Positions 16,497-25,622 are shown, counted from the stretch's first letter. The stretch is 64,000 nucleotides of DNA from Anseongella ginsenosidimutans (GCF_008033235.1 NZ_CP042432.1:1612001-1676000); one strand, 5' to 3'. Notes: a model not told the origin generated them from the sequence alone. Numbers and translations: made by a program.

Positions 16497-18965
16497 TCAG
16501 GCGGTTTCCCTGCGCCGGTTCCCGAAATAAATTCCGCCTCCCAGTAGCAGTACCAGGAGAATGGAACTCACGAGCGATACTTTTTCCCCGGCATAATAAG
16601 CCGTGGGATGAAAGCGGAACTCCACAGTATGTTTCCCGGCGGGAAGCTGCATGGCCCGCAATACGTAATTTGCCCGGAAATAAGGATGTTCCTTGCCGTC
16701 CACATAGGCTTTCCAACCCTTGTCGTAATAGATCTCCGAGAACACGGCGATCCTTTCGGCAGGACTTTCATATGAATACGTGAGTTTTTCGGGATGGTAA
16801 CTGGTGAGCCGGATGCTGGCATCGGCCGAATCCAGCTGGATGATCTTTGAAATATCAATCTGGTCGCGGAAACGCTCATCAACTACCGCCGTCGTGCGAG
16901 GAATAGCGACCGTCAGGGCTTCTATTTCTTCATTGGCATCTGCTACGAAACGTACCCCGTTCACAAACCAGGCATTTCCAAGAGCATCCGGGTTGCGGTG
17001 AGCAATAATCTGCTGGCTGGCGCTGTCAGGAACAATGAAATACTTAGTGTTCAGCATATTGATCACGTTCATATTCCCTTTGGCAATCTGGTGATCCACC
17101 AATTCCTGGTAACGGTGCAGTTTGGCGGCATGGTAGCCGCCGATGCTGTAATGATAATAGGACGCGTAGGCGCTCTGGAAAGCTCCGCCGCGGGCCGAAA
17201 GGTCATATACCCTGAAATATGTGCTGTCCTGCAGGATCTGCTGGTCCGCGGGACGCAACGGAAAGAACTGCTCCGTCTGGCTTTTTGCAACAAAATCCTC
17301 CTCATTCAGGAACCGTTTGTTCACGGTCCACAGATCGGCAAGCAGCGCAATGCCAAGCAAAACGATCACCGTCTGCGTTTTCAGCTTTCCCTTGAGGAAA
17401 GCCCACAGGATGCCACCTGCTATGGCCGTAAAGACCAGGGAACGAAGCGCATCCATCCGGAACATACTTTTCCGGTCGGCAAGCAGCGCGTTTTGAAGCT
17501 GGTCGGCAAAGGGGATCTGGGCAAAACGCTGCGCATCATAAGGTGAGCTGAAGCTAAAGAACAGGCCCGGAACGGCCAGCAATACCAGGTAAATTCCTCC
17601 AAGCGCGTATAAGGTGTACCTGAAATTCTTTTCCAGCTCTTTCCTGCCGGTTTCAGGGGTATCAAGCAGCTGCTTCAGCGCAATAAGCGCCAGCAGCGGT
17701 ATGGTAAGGCCGGCCACCATGAGAATGGACTCTACGGCCCTGAACTTATTATAAAGCGGAAAGTAATCAAAGAACAAGTCAGAGAACCATTGCATATGCC
17801 TTCCGAAAGAAAGCAGCACCACCAGTACCGTGGCCAGCAGCAAGCCCCATTTCAGCGGCCCTTTGACCAGGCTCAGGCCCAGGATAAAAAGAAAAAGGGT
17901 AATGATCCCAAAGTAATAGGGGCCGGATGTGAAGGTTTTATCCCCCCAGTAGGTGGCATAACCGATCGCGGCCGGCTGCGCGGTGATCTGTTCAGCCTGC
18001 ACGGGAGGAATATTGTTCCTGACCAGGGTTTCATATAACTCCGAATTTTTGCCCACCGGGTAGTTGGTGGCGGCGCCGTAGGCGTTCGGAATAAAGAAAG
18101 TGATGCTTTCGCCAATTCCCTGGCTCCACTGGTAGGCATATTCTTTGTCCAGCCCGCCGGTAGATTCCTGCCCCGTCACTTCGGCGGTCAGTTCCGATTT
18201 CCCGCGGATGGTCTCTTTTGCGTATTCATAATTGACCCAAAGGGAACCAAAATTGACCCCCACCGCCAATACGACGGCTCCGAGCAGTACGAGGGATGAC
18301 CGCAGGAAAGCAGGGAACGTCTTATTGCGAACCGCAAACACTAACTGTACCGCCATGAATACCAGGATGACCAGCATCAGGTAATAGGTCATCTGCAAAT
18401 GGTTGGCCCTGATCTCCAGCGCCAGGAACGTAGCCGTTAGCGCCGCGCCGGTGATCAGCCTTCCCCGCAGCGCCAGCAGAATGCCGGCAATAATAGGAGC
18501 AAAATAGGCCACGGCAACCGCCTTTGTACTGTGCCCGGCCTCCAGGATAATGAAATTATAAGAAACGAATGCAATGGCAATGGCTCCCAGCGCAGCCAGC
18601 ATCGGTTTCATACGCATAGTGCAAAATAGCAGGTAGGCCCCCAGCAGGTATAACAGGATAGTATGAACGGGATTGGGGAACAAGCTGTTCCAGAAACGAA
18701 TGAAATAAGAGGCAATATTGGAAGGGTATTCCAGCCATATCTGGAAAGAGGGCATGCCGCTGAACATGGCATTGGTCCATAAAGGAACTTCGCCTTCCAG
18801 TTCCTTGTATTTGACCAGCTCCGACGACATGCCTTTCATCTGGATATTATCGGATTGGGCAAGCTCCTGCCCGTTGAGCAGGGGGCTGAAATAGATAAAG
18901 CTAAGTGCCAGGAAAGCCAGCACCACGTAAAGGTGCGGTAAAAGTTTGCTGAAGCGGTCGTTCAT
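16497..18965 (-). CDS. YfhO-family membrane protein
   Basis: Large polytopic inner-membrane protein (822 residues). About a dozen hydrophobic helices are followed by a soluble extracytoplasmic region (from about residue 560) and a final helix near the C-terminus (VSLVSSILLVLLLGGGIYFG). YfhO proteins resemble GT-C glycosyltransferases and are thought to decorate surface polymers with sugars. Family-like segments are YFSPLLNGQELAQSDNIQMKG, WTNAMFSGMPSFQIW and the late YDKGWKAYVDGKEHPYFRANY. It faces the glycan genes convergently, and its minus-strand promoter element lies at 19067-19074. Exact substrate unknown. Confidence 0.88.
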   Translation of the reverse strand: MNDRFSKLLPHLYVVLAFLALSFIYFSPLLNGQELAQSDNIQMKGMSSELVKYKELEGEVPLWTNAMFSGMPSFQIWLEYPSNIASYFIRFWNSLFPNPVHTILLYLLGAYLLFCTMRMKPMLAALGAIAIAFVSYNFIILEAGHSTKAVAVAYFAPIIAGILLALRGRLITGAALTATFLALEIRANHLQMTYYLMLVILVFMAVQLVFAVRNKTFPAFLRSSLVLLGAVVLAVGVNFGSLWVNYEYAKETIRGKSELTAEVTGQESTGGLDKEYAYQWSQGIGESITFFIPNAYGAATNYPVGKNSELYETLVRNNIPPVQAEQITAQPAAIGYATYWGDKTFTSGPYYFGIITLFLFILGLSLVKGPLKWGLLLATVLVVLLSFGRHMQWFSDLFFDYFPLYNKFRAVESILMVAGLTIPLLALIALKQLLDTPETGRKELEKNFRYTLYALGGIYLVLLAVPGLFFSFSSPYDAQRFAQIPFADQLQNALLADRKSMFRMDALRSLVFTAIAGGILWAFLKGKLKTQTVIVLLGIALLADLWTVNKRFLNEEDFVAKSQTEQFFPLRPADQQILQDSTYFRVYDLSARGGAFQSAYASYYHYSIGGYHAAKLHRYQELVDHQIAKGNMNVINMLNTKYFIVPDSASQQIIAHRNPDALGNAWFVNGVRFVADANEEIEALTVAIPRTTAVVDERFRDQIDISKIIQLDSADASIRLTSYHPEKLTYSYESPAERIAVFSEIYYDKGWKAYVDGKEHPYFRANYVLRAMQLPAGKHTVEFRFHPTAYYAGEKVSLVSSILLVLLLGGGIYFGNRRRETA

Positions 18966-19066
18966 TCGATCTGATTTTTAACGGGTCAGCTTGCTGCCGT
19001 GTTAACTACAGCGCTGGTCTTTCGACCTCCGGCTTGTGCCGGTTTCTTCCCCGTTTGTTTCAAAAT

Positions 19067-19074
19067 CAAAAATA
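19067..19074 (-). promoter_or_regulatory. -7 promoter element upstream of the YfhO gene
   Basis: On the minus strand this reads TATTTTTG (TAnnTTTG). A TTTG lies 18 bases further upstream (19093-19096), close to the expected -33 spacing. The leader to the YfhO ATG would be about 100 bases. Confidence 0.5.
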
Positions 19075-19105
19075 GGAATTAAGACCGCAGTTCAAATAGG
19101 TAAAT

Positions 19106-19381
19106 TTATTCCTTTTTCGCCTTGACTTCTTCAAATTGCACGAATTCTCCCGGTACGCCGGCGCCGCCATTCTTTTCCTTCTTTTTCGGGGGAATATACT
19201 CCACCCGGATATTACCTTCTTCCGGTTCCGGGCGCCTTGCAGGTTCCTCGTACTGCTGCGTGAACTGAGATCCCATTTTACGAACCACCATTCGCAGTAA
19301 GCCGGGAAGCAAGGCTCTGAAGAGCAGTCGTACTAAAAAGAAAATGGCAAAGAATACAACGAGAAATTGTAAGAATTTCAT
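19106..19381 (-). CDS. DUF4834 family small membrane protein
   Basis: A 91-residue protein with one N-terminal membrane helix (FLQFLVVFFAIFFLVRLLF), followed by a charged cytoplasmic tail containing RRPEPEEGNIRVEYIPPKKK. This matches the Bacteroidota DUF4834 family, which has no known function. Its ATG starts two bases after the uvrB stop (TAA then TAATG), so it is probably translated from the uvrB transcript. Confidence 0.8.
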   Translation of the reverse strand: MKFLQFLVVFFAIFFLVRLLFRALLPGLLRMVVRKMGSQFTQQYEEPARRPEPEEGNIRVEYIPPKKKEKNGGAGVPGEFVQFEEVKAKKE

Positions 19382-19383
19382 TA

Positions 19384-21411
19384 TTATCCGAATTTTTCCC
19401 TGATCAGTTTTTCCATGGCGAACAATTCGTCCCGGAGTTTTGCCGCTTTGAGGAAGTCCATTTCTTTGGCGGCTTCCTGCATTTGACGACGCGTTTTTTC
19501 AGCGCTTTTCTCCATCTGGGCTTTGCTCATGTACTGGATCACAGGATCAGCCAGGATATTCGTTTCTTCGCTTTCAACGTATGGCTGCTGCACCCCGCCC
19601 TTGAAATCCACTACAGAAGTTTGACCAATGATCGCCTCTTTCTCTTTTCTAACGGTTTTAGGGGTAATATTGTGTTCAATATTATAATTTATTTGCCTTT
19701 CGCGGCGCCTGTTGGTCTCGTCAATGGTCCGCTGCATGGAATTGGTGATCTGATCGGCATACATGATCACGCGGCCTTCCTCGTTTCTCGCTGCTCTCCC
19801 GATCGTCTGGATCAGCGCTGTTTGCGAACGAAGAAAGCCTTCCTTGTCCGCATCCAGGATCGCAACCAGGGACACTTCCGGAAGATCCAGTCCTTCCCGC
19901 AGCAGGTTGATCCCCACCAAAACATCAAATTCTCCCAGGCGAAGCCCGCGTAATATATCTACCCGCTCCAGCGTCTTAACTTCCGAATGAATATACCGGC
20001 TGCGGATATTCAGCCGGGCAAGGTACTTGGTAAGTTCTTCCGCCATTCTTTTGGTAAGCGTGGTAACCAGTACGCGATCCCCTTTTTTTACCGTAACGTC
20101 AATCTCTTCAAGAAGGTCGTCCACCTGGTTCGAGGCCGGGCGTATCTCAATAACCGGGTCGGTAAGTCCTGTCGGCCGGATCACCTGCTCCACGATCACC
20201 CCACCTGTCTTTTCCAGCTCATAATCAGCAGGGGTGGCGCTCACATAAATAGTCTGCGGCGCCAATTGCTCAAATTCGTTAAAGTTCAGCGGCCGGTTAT
20301 CCAGCGCCGCCGGAAGCCGGAAGCCATAATCCACCAATGAGAGTTTCCGCGAACGGTCGCCCCCATACATGGCCCTGAGCTGCGGAATCGTCACATGGCT
20401 TTCATCGATCACCATCAGGTAGTCCTCCGGAAAATAATCAAGCAGGCAGAAGGGCCGCATTCCCGGCGGCCGGCCGTCGAAAAAGCGGGAATAATTCTCA
20501 ATACCGCTGCAGTAGCCCAGCTCACGCATCATCTCCAGGTCATAATTCACCCGTTCTTCCAGGCGCTTGGCTTCCATAAAGCGCTGTTCGTTGACAAATT
20601 GCTGCTTGCGGTTTTCCAGTTCCTCCTGGATGCCCCAGATCGCCTTCAGCATTCGTTCTTTTGGCGTCACGAACAAATTTGCCGGAAAGATGGCCACCGT
20701 GTCATATTTTTCCAGCGTCCGGCCATTAACAGGGTCAATCGCGCTCAACTCTTCTATTTCGTCCCCGAAAAAGGAAACGCGATAAGCATAATCCGCATAC
20801 GCCAAAAATATGTCAACCGTATCCCCCTTTACCCTGAAGGTCCCCCTCCGGAATTCAGCCGCCGTCCGGGAATACAGTAGTTCTACCAGCCGGTGTAAAA
20901 AAGCATTCCGGCTAACACGGGTCCCTACACCCACCCGGAAGATACTGTTCGAAAAGTCTTCGGGGTTGCCCATACCATAAATACAGGAAACGGAAGAAAC
21001 CACGATCACATCCCTGCGGCCCGACATCAGCGCCGAAGTAGTTTTAAGCCGCAGCTTTTCTATTTCCTCGTTGATATTCAGGTCCTTTTCAATATAAGTA
21101 TTGGTTGAAGGCATGTACGCCTCCGGCTGGTAATAATCGTAATAGGAGACAAAGTAATTCACGGCGTTTTCCGGGAAAAACTGTTTAAACTCTCCGTAAA
21201 GCTGTGCAGCAAGGGTCTTGTTGTGACTCAGCACGAGGGTTGGCCGCTGCGTCTTTTCGATCACATTGGCCACCGTAAATGTCTTCCCCGAACCCGTAAC
21301 CCCCAGCAATACCTGGAAAGGCTCCTGATTTTCCACCCCTTCCACCAGCTGCCGTATCGCTTCCGGCTGATCACCAGTGGGTTTGAAATGTGAATTGAGT
21401 TGAAACTGCAT
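19384..21411 (-). CDS. uvrB: Excinuclease ABC subunit UvrB
   Basis: Cytosolic DNA-repair helicase-like subunit that verifies damage after UvrA loading and recruits UvrC. Walker A is GVTGSGKT (residues 37-44). The beta-hairpin region (YYDYYQPEAYMPSTNTYIEKD), the DESHVTIPQ motif, the C-terminal helicase motifs (TLTKRMAEELTKYL, GINLLREGLDLPEVSLVAI, QTIGRAARN) and the final UVR domain that contacts UvrC are all present. Length of 675 residues is standard. The promoter element lies only a few bases upstream of the ATG, within a perfect inverted repeat. Confidence 0.98.
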   Translation of the reverse strand: MQFQLNSHFKPTGDQPEAIRQLVEGVENQEPFQVLLGVTGSGKTFTVANVIEKTQRPTLVLSHNKTLAAQLYGEFKQFFPENAVNYFVSYYDYYQPEAYMPSTNTYIEKDLNINEEIEKLRLKTTSALMSGRRDVIVVSSVSCIYGMGNPEDFSNSIFRVGVGTRVSRNAFLHRLVELLYSRTAAEFRRGTFRVKGDTVDIFLAYADYAYRVSFFGDEIEELSAIDPVNGRTLEKYDTVAIFPANLFVTPKERMLKAIWGIQEELENRKQQFVNEQRFMEAKRLEERVNYDLEMMRELGYCSGIENYSRFFDGRPPGMRPFCLLDYFPEDYLMVIDESHVTIPQLRAMYGGDRSRKLSLVDYGFRLPAALDNRPLNFNEFEQLAPQTIYVSATPADYELEKTGGVIVEQVIRPTGLTDPVIEIRPASNQVDDLLEEIDVTVKKGDRVLVTTLTKRMAEELTKYLARLNIRSRYIHSEVKTLERVDILRGLRLGEFDVLVGINLLREGLDLPEVSLVAILDADKEGFLRSQTALIQTIGRAARNEEGRVIMYADQITNSMQRTIDETNRRRERQINYNIEHNITPKTVRKEKEAIIGQTSVVDFKGGVQQPYVESEETNILADPVIQYMSKAQMEKSAEKTRRQMQEAAKEMDFLKAAKLRDELFAMEKLIREKFG

Positions 21412-21428
21412 TCTTACAAAGGTAAGAA
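21411..21428. promoter_or_regulatory. uvrB -7 element inside a perfect inverted repeat
   Basis: TTCTTAC-AAAG-GTAAGAA has perfect 7-base arms. The minus strand contains TACCTTTG (21417-21424), a TAnnTTTG match ending five bases before the uvrB ATG, so the transcript would be nearly leaderless. The dyad covers the promoter and is a candidate operator. Confidence 0.45.
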
Positions 21429-21554
21429 TTTTTCAACGAGCAAACGCCGGTCCTCGTGCCGCAAAAATCGCTTTTAGTTCAGATCATCGTACAGCCACAC
21501 CGTTCGCTATCTTAAATATCGGAACCCTTTGAATATCCCGTCTTAACGATCAGG

Positions 21555-22715
21555 TTATCGCTTTGATGTTGCATGATTGTTATGAAGATGCAGCGCAGCC
21601 CTGATCTTTTCCACTTCTGATTCAGTCATTTCCGTTAGCCGGGCAACCTGGCTGTCGTCAAGCCCCAGCTGCACGATAAGATTTCTCGCAAGCTGCTGTT
21701 TTCCCTTCATGATTCCCTTCTCCATTCCGACTTTCATCCCTTCCTCTCTTCCTTCCTCCATAGCCATTAGAATCATTCCCTTTTTAATTCCTATTGGTTC
21801 TGTTCTTCCCATTGGTTCTGTCCTTCCTTTAATTAATAAATCTTTTTGCTTTTCAAATTGTTCGTCGAGGCTTTTGTCTTTAAAGCTTATGTAGTTTTGT
21901 AAGAACATCAATACTGACTCGATTTTCTTTTTGGGAAAATTTTTTCGAAGCAGCAATTTCATGATATCTATTTTCAGCTCATAAAGTCTCGCATCCGTTA
22001 GCTTCTTTCCCTTTAGCGCCGTTTTGGCTATTAGTACAATGAGTGCGAAAGGGTTTTCGCTTCTTTCAAGCGCTGTTTCGTCCTGTTCCAGTATCTTATA
22101 GGTGTTATAGATATATAAGAGCCTGCTACCCCTGCACGCCATTTCAAAGCGGTCGGGATGAAAACTTTTATTGTCCTCTGTTAAAATAGCGAATGCTGTT
22201 ACCGGTTTCTGGTGTTTATCCAGGATACGTGAAAAATACTGGAACATCCGGTAGGGAAAATTGTCTTGCTTGTATCCCTGAATCTCAATATGTATGAGTA
22301 TGCATTCTTCCTTTCCCTGCCGGTTAAACACCTTGACTAATTTGTCTACCTGCCTTGGAGCGTACTGTTTGTTATCCGGAGGAAAAAGTTGTTCAAGCTC
22401 CTTATCTAACCATTCGAAACCACTTTCCAAATCAAAATAGTGGCGGGCATCCGGGAAAAAGAAATCCAGGAAGTCGTCAAAAACGTCTTCCAATACCCAT
22501 TTCCACAAAAGATCATCTTTGCCGTGGTAATTGCTAGCCTCGTCCGCGTCTTCCACCATCATGTTCCGCCGCTTCCACTCCCTTTCGCCGGATGGCAGAA
22601 TAACACTCCCGTATTTTCGCGTAGCATTCCCGGGCTCGTAAAGAATTTCTCCGGATTCCGGACGAACGTCCCCGGGATAAAACTTCAAAATAAATACTGT
22701 AATATCATAAGTCAT
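21555..22715 (-). CDS. Rpn/PD-(D/E)XK nuclease family protein
   Basis: A 386-residue member of the Rpn recombination-promoting nuclease / putative transposase group. The core NYHGKDDLLWKWVLEDVFDDFLDFFFPD (starting about residue 62), the catalytic-type ECILIHIEIQGYKQ, FPYRMFQYFSRILDKH and YELKIDIMKLLL fit the family. The tail is the usual Gly/Glu/Lys-rich stretch (EEGREEGMKVGMEKG) plus a helical end. Residues 1-52 precede the usual family start. A promoter element at 22753-22760 with a ~37-base leader supports the ATG at 22715, though an ATG at 22562 is possible. A short GRTEPMG/GRTEPIG duplication is present. The role in cells is uncertain. Confidence 0.78.
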   Translation of the reverse strand: MTYDITVFILKFYPGDVRPESGEILYEPGNATRKYGSVILPSGEREWKRRNMMVEDADEASNYHGKDDLLWKWVLEDVFDDFLDFFFPDARHYFDLESGFEWLDKELEQLFPPDNKQYAPRQVDKLVKVFNRQGKEECILIHIEIQGYKQDNFPYRMFQYFSRILDKHQKPVTAFAILTEDNKSFHPDRFEMACRGSRLLYIYNTYKILEQDETALERSENPFALIVLIAKTALKGKKLTDARLYELKIDIMKLLLRKNFPKKKIESVLMFLQNYISFKDKSLDEQFEKQKDLLIKGRTEPMGRTEPIGIKKGMILMAMEEGREEGMKVGMEKGIMKGKQQLARNLIVQLGLDDSQVARLTEMTESEVEKIRAALHLHNNHATSKR

Positions 22716-22752
22716 TGTTTGTTGATTTAGGTAGTTGGTTGAAATGATGAAC

Positions 22753-22760
22753 CAAAAATA
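22753..22760 (-). promoter_or_regulatory. -7 promoter element for the Rpn-type gene
   Basis: TATTTTTG on the minus strand, 37 bases before the ATG at 22715. It supports the longer N-terminus of that protein. Confidence 0.45.
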
Positions 22761-22915
22761 ACCGCTTTATTTCGCCAATCAAAGCCGTAAAACCATAGCG
22801 GGTGAGGTTTTTTAGGCGGCGCTTTTCTTGTTAACACTATCTTAATAATTTCCGCAAAATCAGGTAACACAATAGCACGATCTTTGCGTTGGATAAGCAA
22901 TTGATTAAGACCGGA

Positions 22916-23005
22916 ATGTGGTATTTTTTAATCATGCTTTTATTCCTGGCTGCAGTATTTTACCTGAGCCCTTATGAATTGCTTATCGACGAAGAAGACG
23001 ATTGA
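22916..23005 (+). CDS. Possible 29-residue membrane peptide
   Basis: The 408-base gap 22716-23123 contains one short ORF with protein-like character. It encodes a hydrophobic helix (WYFLIMLLFLAAVFYLSPY) followed by the acidic tail ELLIDEEDD. An in-frame TTG at 22889 would extend it by nine residues (MDKQLIKTG), just after CGATCTTTGC, which resembles the phylum -7 element. There is no family match I recognise. It could be a chance ORF; nothing else was seen in this gap apart from the leftward promoter at 22753. Confidence 0.35.
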   Translation: MWYFLIMLLFLAAVFYLSPYELLIDEEDD

Positions 23006-23123
23006 TCAATTAATTTGTTGAGTACGGTAATTCAGCCTAAAGCCAGCCTGCTGGTGCTTCCTGCATCAGACGGGACCTTCGTCTTCTTTTCCAACCAGTT
23101 TCCGGAAATCAAAATTTGTATTC

Positions 23124-23906
23124 ATGACTGAACGTAATGTCGAGATGGTAGTGATCTCCGATGTACATCTGGGTACGTACGGCTGCCATGCAGTTGAACT
23201 TCTGCAGTACTTGCGGAGCATTCGCCCCAAGGTGTTGGTGCTGAACGGGGATATCATAGATATCTGGCAGTTCAGTAAACGTTACTGGCCCGACGCGCAC
23301 ATGCAGGTGATCCGTAAGATCATGAAATTTATTACCGAGGATGTCCAGGTGTTTTATCTGACGGGAAACCACGATGAAATGCTGCGTAAGTTCGCCGATC
23401 TCAAGCTGGACTCCTTTCAGTTGAAAAACAAGCTGGTGCTGAATATAGGCCAGGAAAAAGTATGGCTGTTCCATGGCGATGTGTTTGATGTCACCATGCA
23501 GCATTCTAAATGGCTGGCAAAGCTGGGGGCGTTCGGTTACGATAGCCTTATTTTGCTGAACAGCTTCGTTAACTGGCTGCTGAAAATGGCTGGCCGCCCG
23601 AAAATGAGTTTTTCCCGGAAAATAAAAAGCAGCGTCAAAAGCGCCGTAAAATTTATGAGTGATTTTGAAGCTACGGCGGCTTCAATTGCTATAGAGAACG
23701 GTTATGATTATGTAATTTGCGGACATATTCATCATCCGGAGATCAGAAAGGTGAAGACCGAGTCCGGTTCAATTACCTATCTGAATTCCGGCGATTGGGT
23801 AGAAAGCCTTTCTGCCCTGGAATATGACGAAGGTAAATGGAACCTGTATTATTACAAACCGGAGCATTTCGCCAGTGAGAAAATGGCCGCCGTTATTCAT
23901 GCATAA
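23124..23906 (+). CDS. UDP-2,3-diacylglucosamine diphosphatase-like phosphoesterase
   Basis: Calcineurin-like metallophosphoesterase of the LpxH-like group (260 residues), expected to cleave UDP-2,3-diacylglucosamine to lipid X in lipid A synthesis at the inner-membrane surface. Metal-binding motifs: D13-x-H15 in ISDVHLG, NGDIID (41-46), GNHDE (81-85), FHGDVFD (117-123) and GHIHHPE near residue 208. The length and helical insert fit Bacteroidota LpxH relatives. It is followed after four bases by a glycosyltransferase. Substrate is inferred from family only. Confidence 0.85.
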   Translation: MTERNVEMVVISDVHLGTYGCHAVELLQYLRSIRPKVLVLNGDIIDIWQFSKRYWPDAHMQVIRKIMKFITEDVQVFYLTGNHDEMLRKFADLKLDSFQLKNKLVLNIGQEKVWLFHGDVFDVTMQHSKWLAKLGAFGYDSLILLNSFVNWLLKMAGRPKMSFSRKIKSSVKSAVKFMSDFEATAASIAIENGYDYVICGHIHHPEIRKVKTESGSITYLNSGDWVESLSALEYDEGKWNLYYYKPEHFASEKMAAVIHA

Positions 23907-23910
23907 TTAA

Positions 23911-24921
23911 TTGAAGATCCTTTACGCGATACAAGGCACAGGGAACGGACACGTAAGCCGGGCAAGGGAGATCATCCCGCACCTGGAAAAATACGGTGAG
24001 CTTGACCTTCTTCTTAGCGGAACCCAGGCAGACGTCGGCCTCTCGCAGCCCCTCCGGTGGAAATTACACGGATTCAGCTTTGTTTTTGGCAAAGGAGGGG
24101 GTGTTGATTACCTCAAAACCTGGCGCACGATGGACCTGAAGCAATTCCGGAAAGATGTAAAGATGCTTCCCCTTGAAGCTTATGATATTATCATAAACGA
24201 TTTCGAACCCCTTACTGCGTGGGCCTGCAAACTCAGGAAGATTCCCTGTATAGGCCTTAGCCACCAGGCATCCTTCCTTTCCAAAGCTACGCCGAGGCCC
24301 GCGAGGCGGTTGCCTCATTATGCTGAAAGTCTTTTCAAATACTATGCGCCGGTTAGCGCTGCCATCGGTTTTCATTTTCAGCAATATGATGATTTCATTT
24401 ACACTCCCGTAATCCGCAGAGAGATCAGGGCGCTCCTCCCGGAAAACAAGGGCCATTATACCGTTTATCTCCCGGCACATGACGATAAATTAATGGTAAA
24501 TATTTTGAAACAGGTTCCGGCAGTAGAGTGGCAAGTTTTTTCAAAACACAGTAAGGAAAGCTTTCGCCGGGAAAATGTGCTGGTGCAGCCGGTGAGCAAT
24601 GAATTGTTCAATCAAAGCCTGGCTTCCTGCGAAGGTCTGTTAACCGCCGGGGGATTTGAAAGCCCGGCTGAGGCGCTTTTCCTGGGGAAGAAAATTTTTT
24701 CCATACCTATGATGGGACAATGGGAACAGCAATGCAACGCGGAAGCACTCCGTAGGATGGGGGTGCCCGTCGTGAAAAAAATAGGTAAAGACTTCGTTAC
24801 TATACTGAAAGACTGGGTAGAAAATGGCCCTGTAATCCGGGTAAACTTCCCTGATCATACTGAAGCCGTAATAGAGCGGCTTTTCCGGACTCATTCCTTC
24901 AGCTGGAGGAAAAAGTCCTGA
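23911..24921 (+). CDS. MurG-like glycosyltransferase family protein
   Basis: GT-B-type protein of 336 residues starting ILYAIQGTGNGHVSRAREIIPHL, the glycine-rich acceptor-binding opening shared with MurG and related transferases. The donor-binding part has EGLLTAGGFESPAEALFLGKKIFSIPM and GQWEQQCNAEAL. The start codon is TTG at 23911, four bases after the preceding stop; no suitable ATG exists nearby. Pairing with the LpxH-like gene suggests a role in glycolipid or envelope glycan synthesis, but that is inference. Its end overlaps the convergent XRE gene by 31 bases. Confidence 0.82.
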   Translation: MKILYAIQGTGNGHVSRAREIIPHLEKYGELDLLLSGTQADVGLSQPLRWKLHGFSFVFGKGGGVDYLKTWRTMDLKQFRKDVKMLPLEAYDIIINDFEPLTAWACKLRKIPCIGLSHQASFLSKATPRPARRLPHYAESLFKYYAPVSAAIGFHFQQYDDFIYTPVIRREIRALLPENKGHYTVYLPAHDDKLMVNILKQVPAVEWQVFSKHSKESFRRENVLVQPVSNELFNQSLASCEGLLTAGGFESPAEALFLGKKIFSIPMMGQWEQQCNAEALRRMGVPVVKKIGKDFVTILKDWVENGPVIRVNFPDHTEAVIERLFRTHSFSWRKKS

Positions 24922-25160
24922 ATGCTTACTCCCAGGTATCCGCAGATCCGCTGAAGTGTGGAAACAGATATATTCTGCTTTCCTGTTTCAATTCTCGCAA
25001 TATGAATGTTTGTGTGAAGGTAAAAGTCTTCCTGGGTAATACCCGCGTTTTTCCGTAGTTCTTTTATCCTTAGGGCGATACTTAACAATAGGTGCCGGTG
25101 CTGTTTGCCAAGCTCAGGATAAACAAGGTCTTCGGATACATCTAGTAAATATTCTCCCAT
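24891..25160 (-). CDS. XRE-family helix-turn-helix regulator
   Basis: An 89-residue DNA-binding protein. The HTH_3 domain covers about residues 28-86: IALRIKELRKNAGITQEDFY, the recognition region TNIHIARIETGK, then NISVSTLQRICGYLGVSIQDFF. It is a paralogue of the gene at 25338-25622. A TATTTTTG -7 element lies at 25209-25216 and an operator-like dyad at 25247-25262. It may autoregulate and may control neighbours; the targets are unknown. Confidence 0.88.
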   Translation of the reverse strand: MGEYLLDVSEDLVYPELGKQHRHLLLSIALRIKELRKNAGITQEDFYLHTNIHIARIETGKQNISVSTLQRICGYLGVSIQDFFLQLKE

Positions 25161-25208
25161 TTATACCGATTTAATTTTCATTGCGTAGCTTTTTCATTTA
25201 AAGGTACG

Positions 25209-25216
25209 CAAAAATA
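25209..25216 (-). promoter_or_regulatory. -7 promoter element for the first XRE gene
   Basis: On the minus strand TATTTTTG, 48 bases before the ATG at 25160. Confidence 0.45.
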
Positions 25217-25246
25217 AAAAAGAGAAGTCAATAAAATGGCGACAAA

Positions 25247-25262
25247 ATGACAAATATGTCAT
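25247..25262. promoter_or_regulatory. Operator-like dyad ATGACA-AATA-TGTCAT
   Basis: Perfect 6-base arms with a 4-base spacer, lying 30 bases upstream of the -7 element of the first XRE gene. Its core TGACAAATATGTCA matches 12 of 14 bases of a second site at 25838-25851, so it may be the binding site of one of the XRE proteins. Confidence 0.5.
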
Positions 25263-25337
25263 ATTGCATAGAAGAGTTTTTGACGAAAATTTTGCAACTA
25301 GCTAATCAATAGCCAGTTAAAGAATCCTTATCAGATG

Positions 25338-25622
25338 TTAATTTTTATTAATCTTTCCGAAGAATTCTTTTACCGAAATTTTGAAATAAGCGCAGATCCT
25401 ATATAGTGTATTAATTGAGATATTAAACTTTCCCGTCTCTATCCGCCCAATATGTATGTTCGTATCTTCATAGAATTTTTCCTGGGTAACTCCCGCTTTT
25501 ACCCTGACCTCCCGGATATGGAATGCAAGTTCCAGGAGGAATTCTTTTTCTTCCTGCTTTAACAAACGATTTGCTTCCTTCCCTTTTACTCGCTTCCCTT
25601 TTGAATGTAAAGGTTCTTTCAT
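25338..25622 (-). CDS. XRE-family helix-turn-helix regulator (paralogue)
   Basis: A 94-residue protein with a basic N-terminal extension (about 1-25, many Lys/Arg) and an HTH_3 domain: LAFHIREVRVKAGVTQEKFY, TNIHIGRIETGK, NISINTLYRICAYFKISVKEFF. Its recognition region is nearly identical to that of the neighbouring XRE protein, so the two may bind similar sites or compete. It is divergent from the giant adhesin gene across a 437-base AT-rich gap. Confidence 0.87.
   Translation of the reverse strand: MKEPLHSKGKRVKGKEANRLLKQEEKEFLLELAFHIREVRVKAGVTQEKFYEDTNIHIGRIETGKFNISINTLYRICAYFKISVKEFFGKINKN

Noticed and set aside
21555-22715. Rpn-type gene as part of an insertion sequence
   Set aside because: No terminal inverted repeats or target-site duplication could be seen at its borders, so no mobile element is called.
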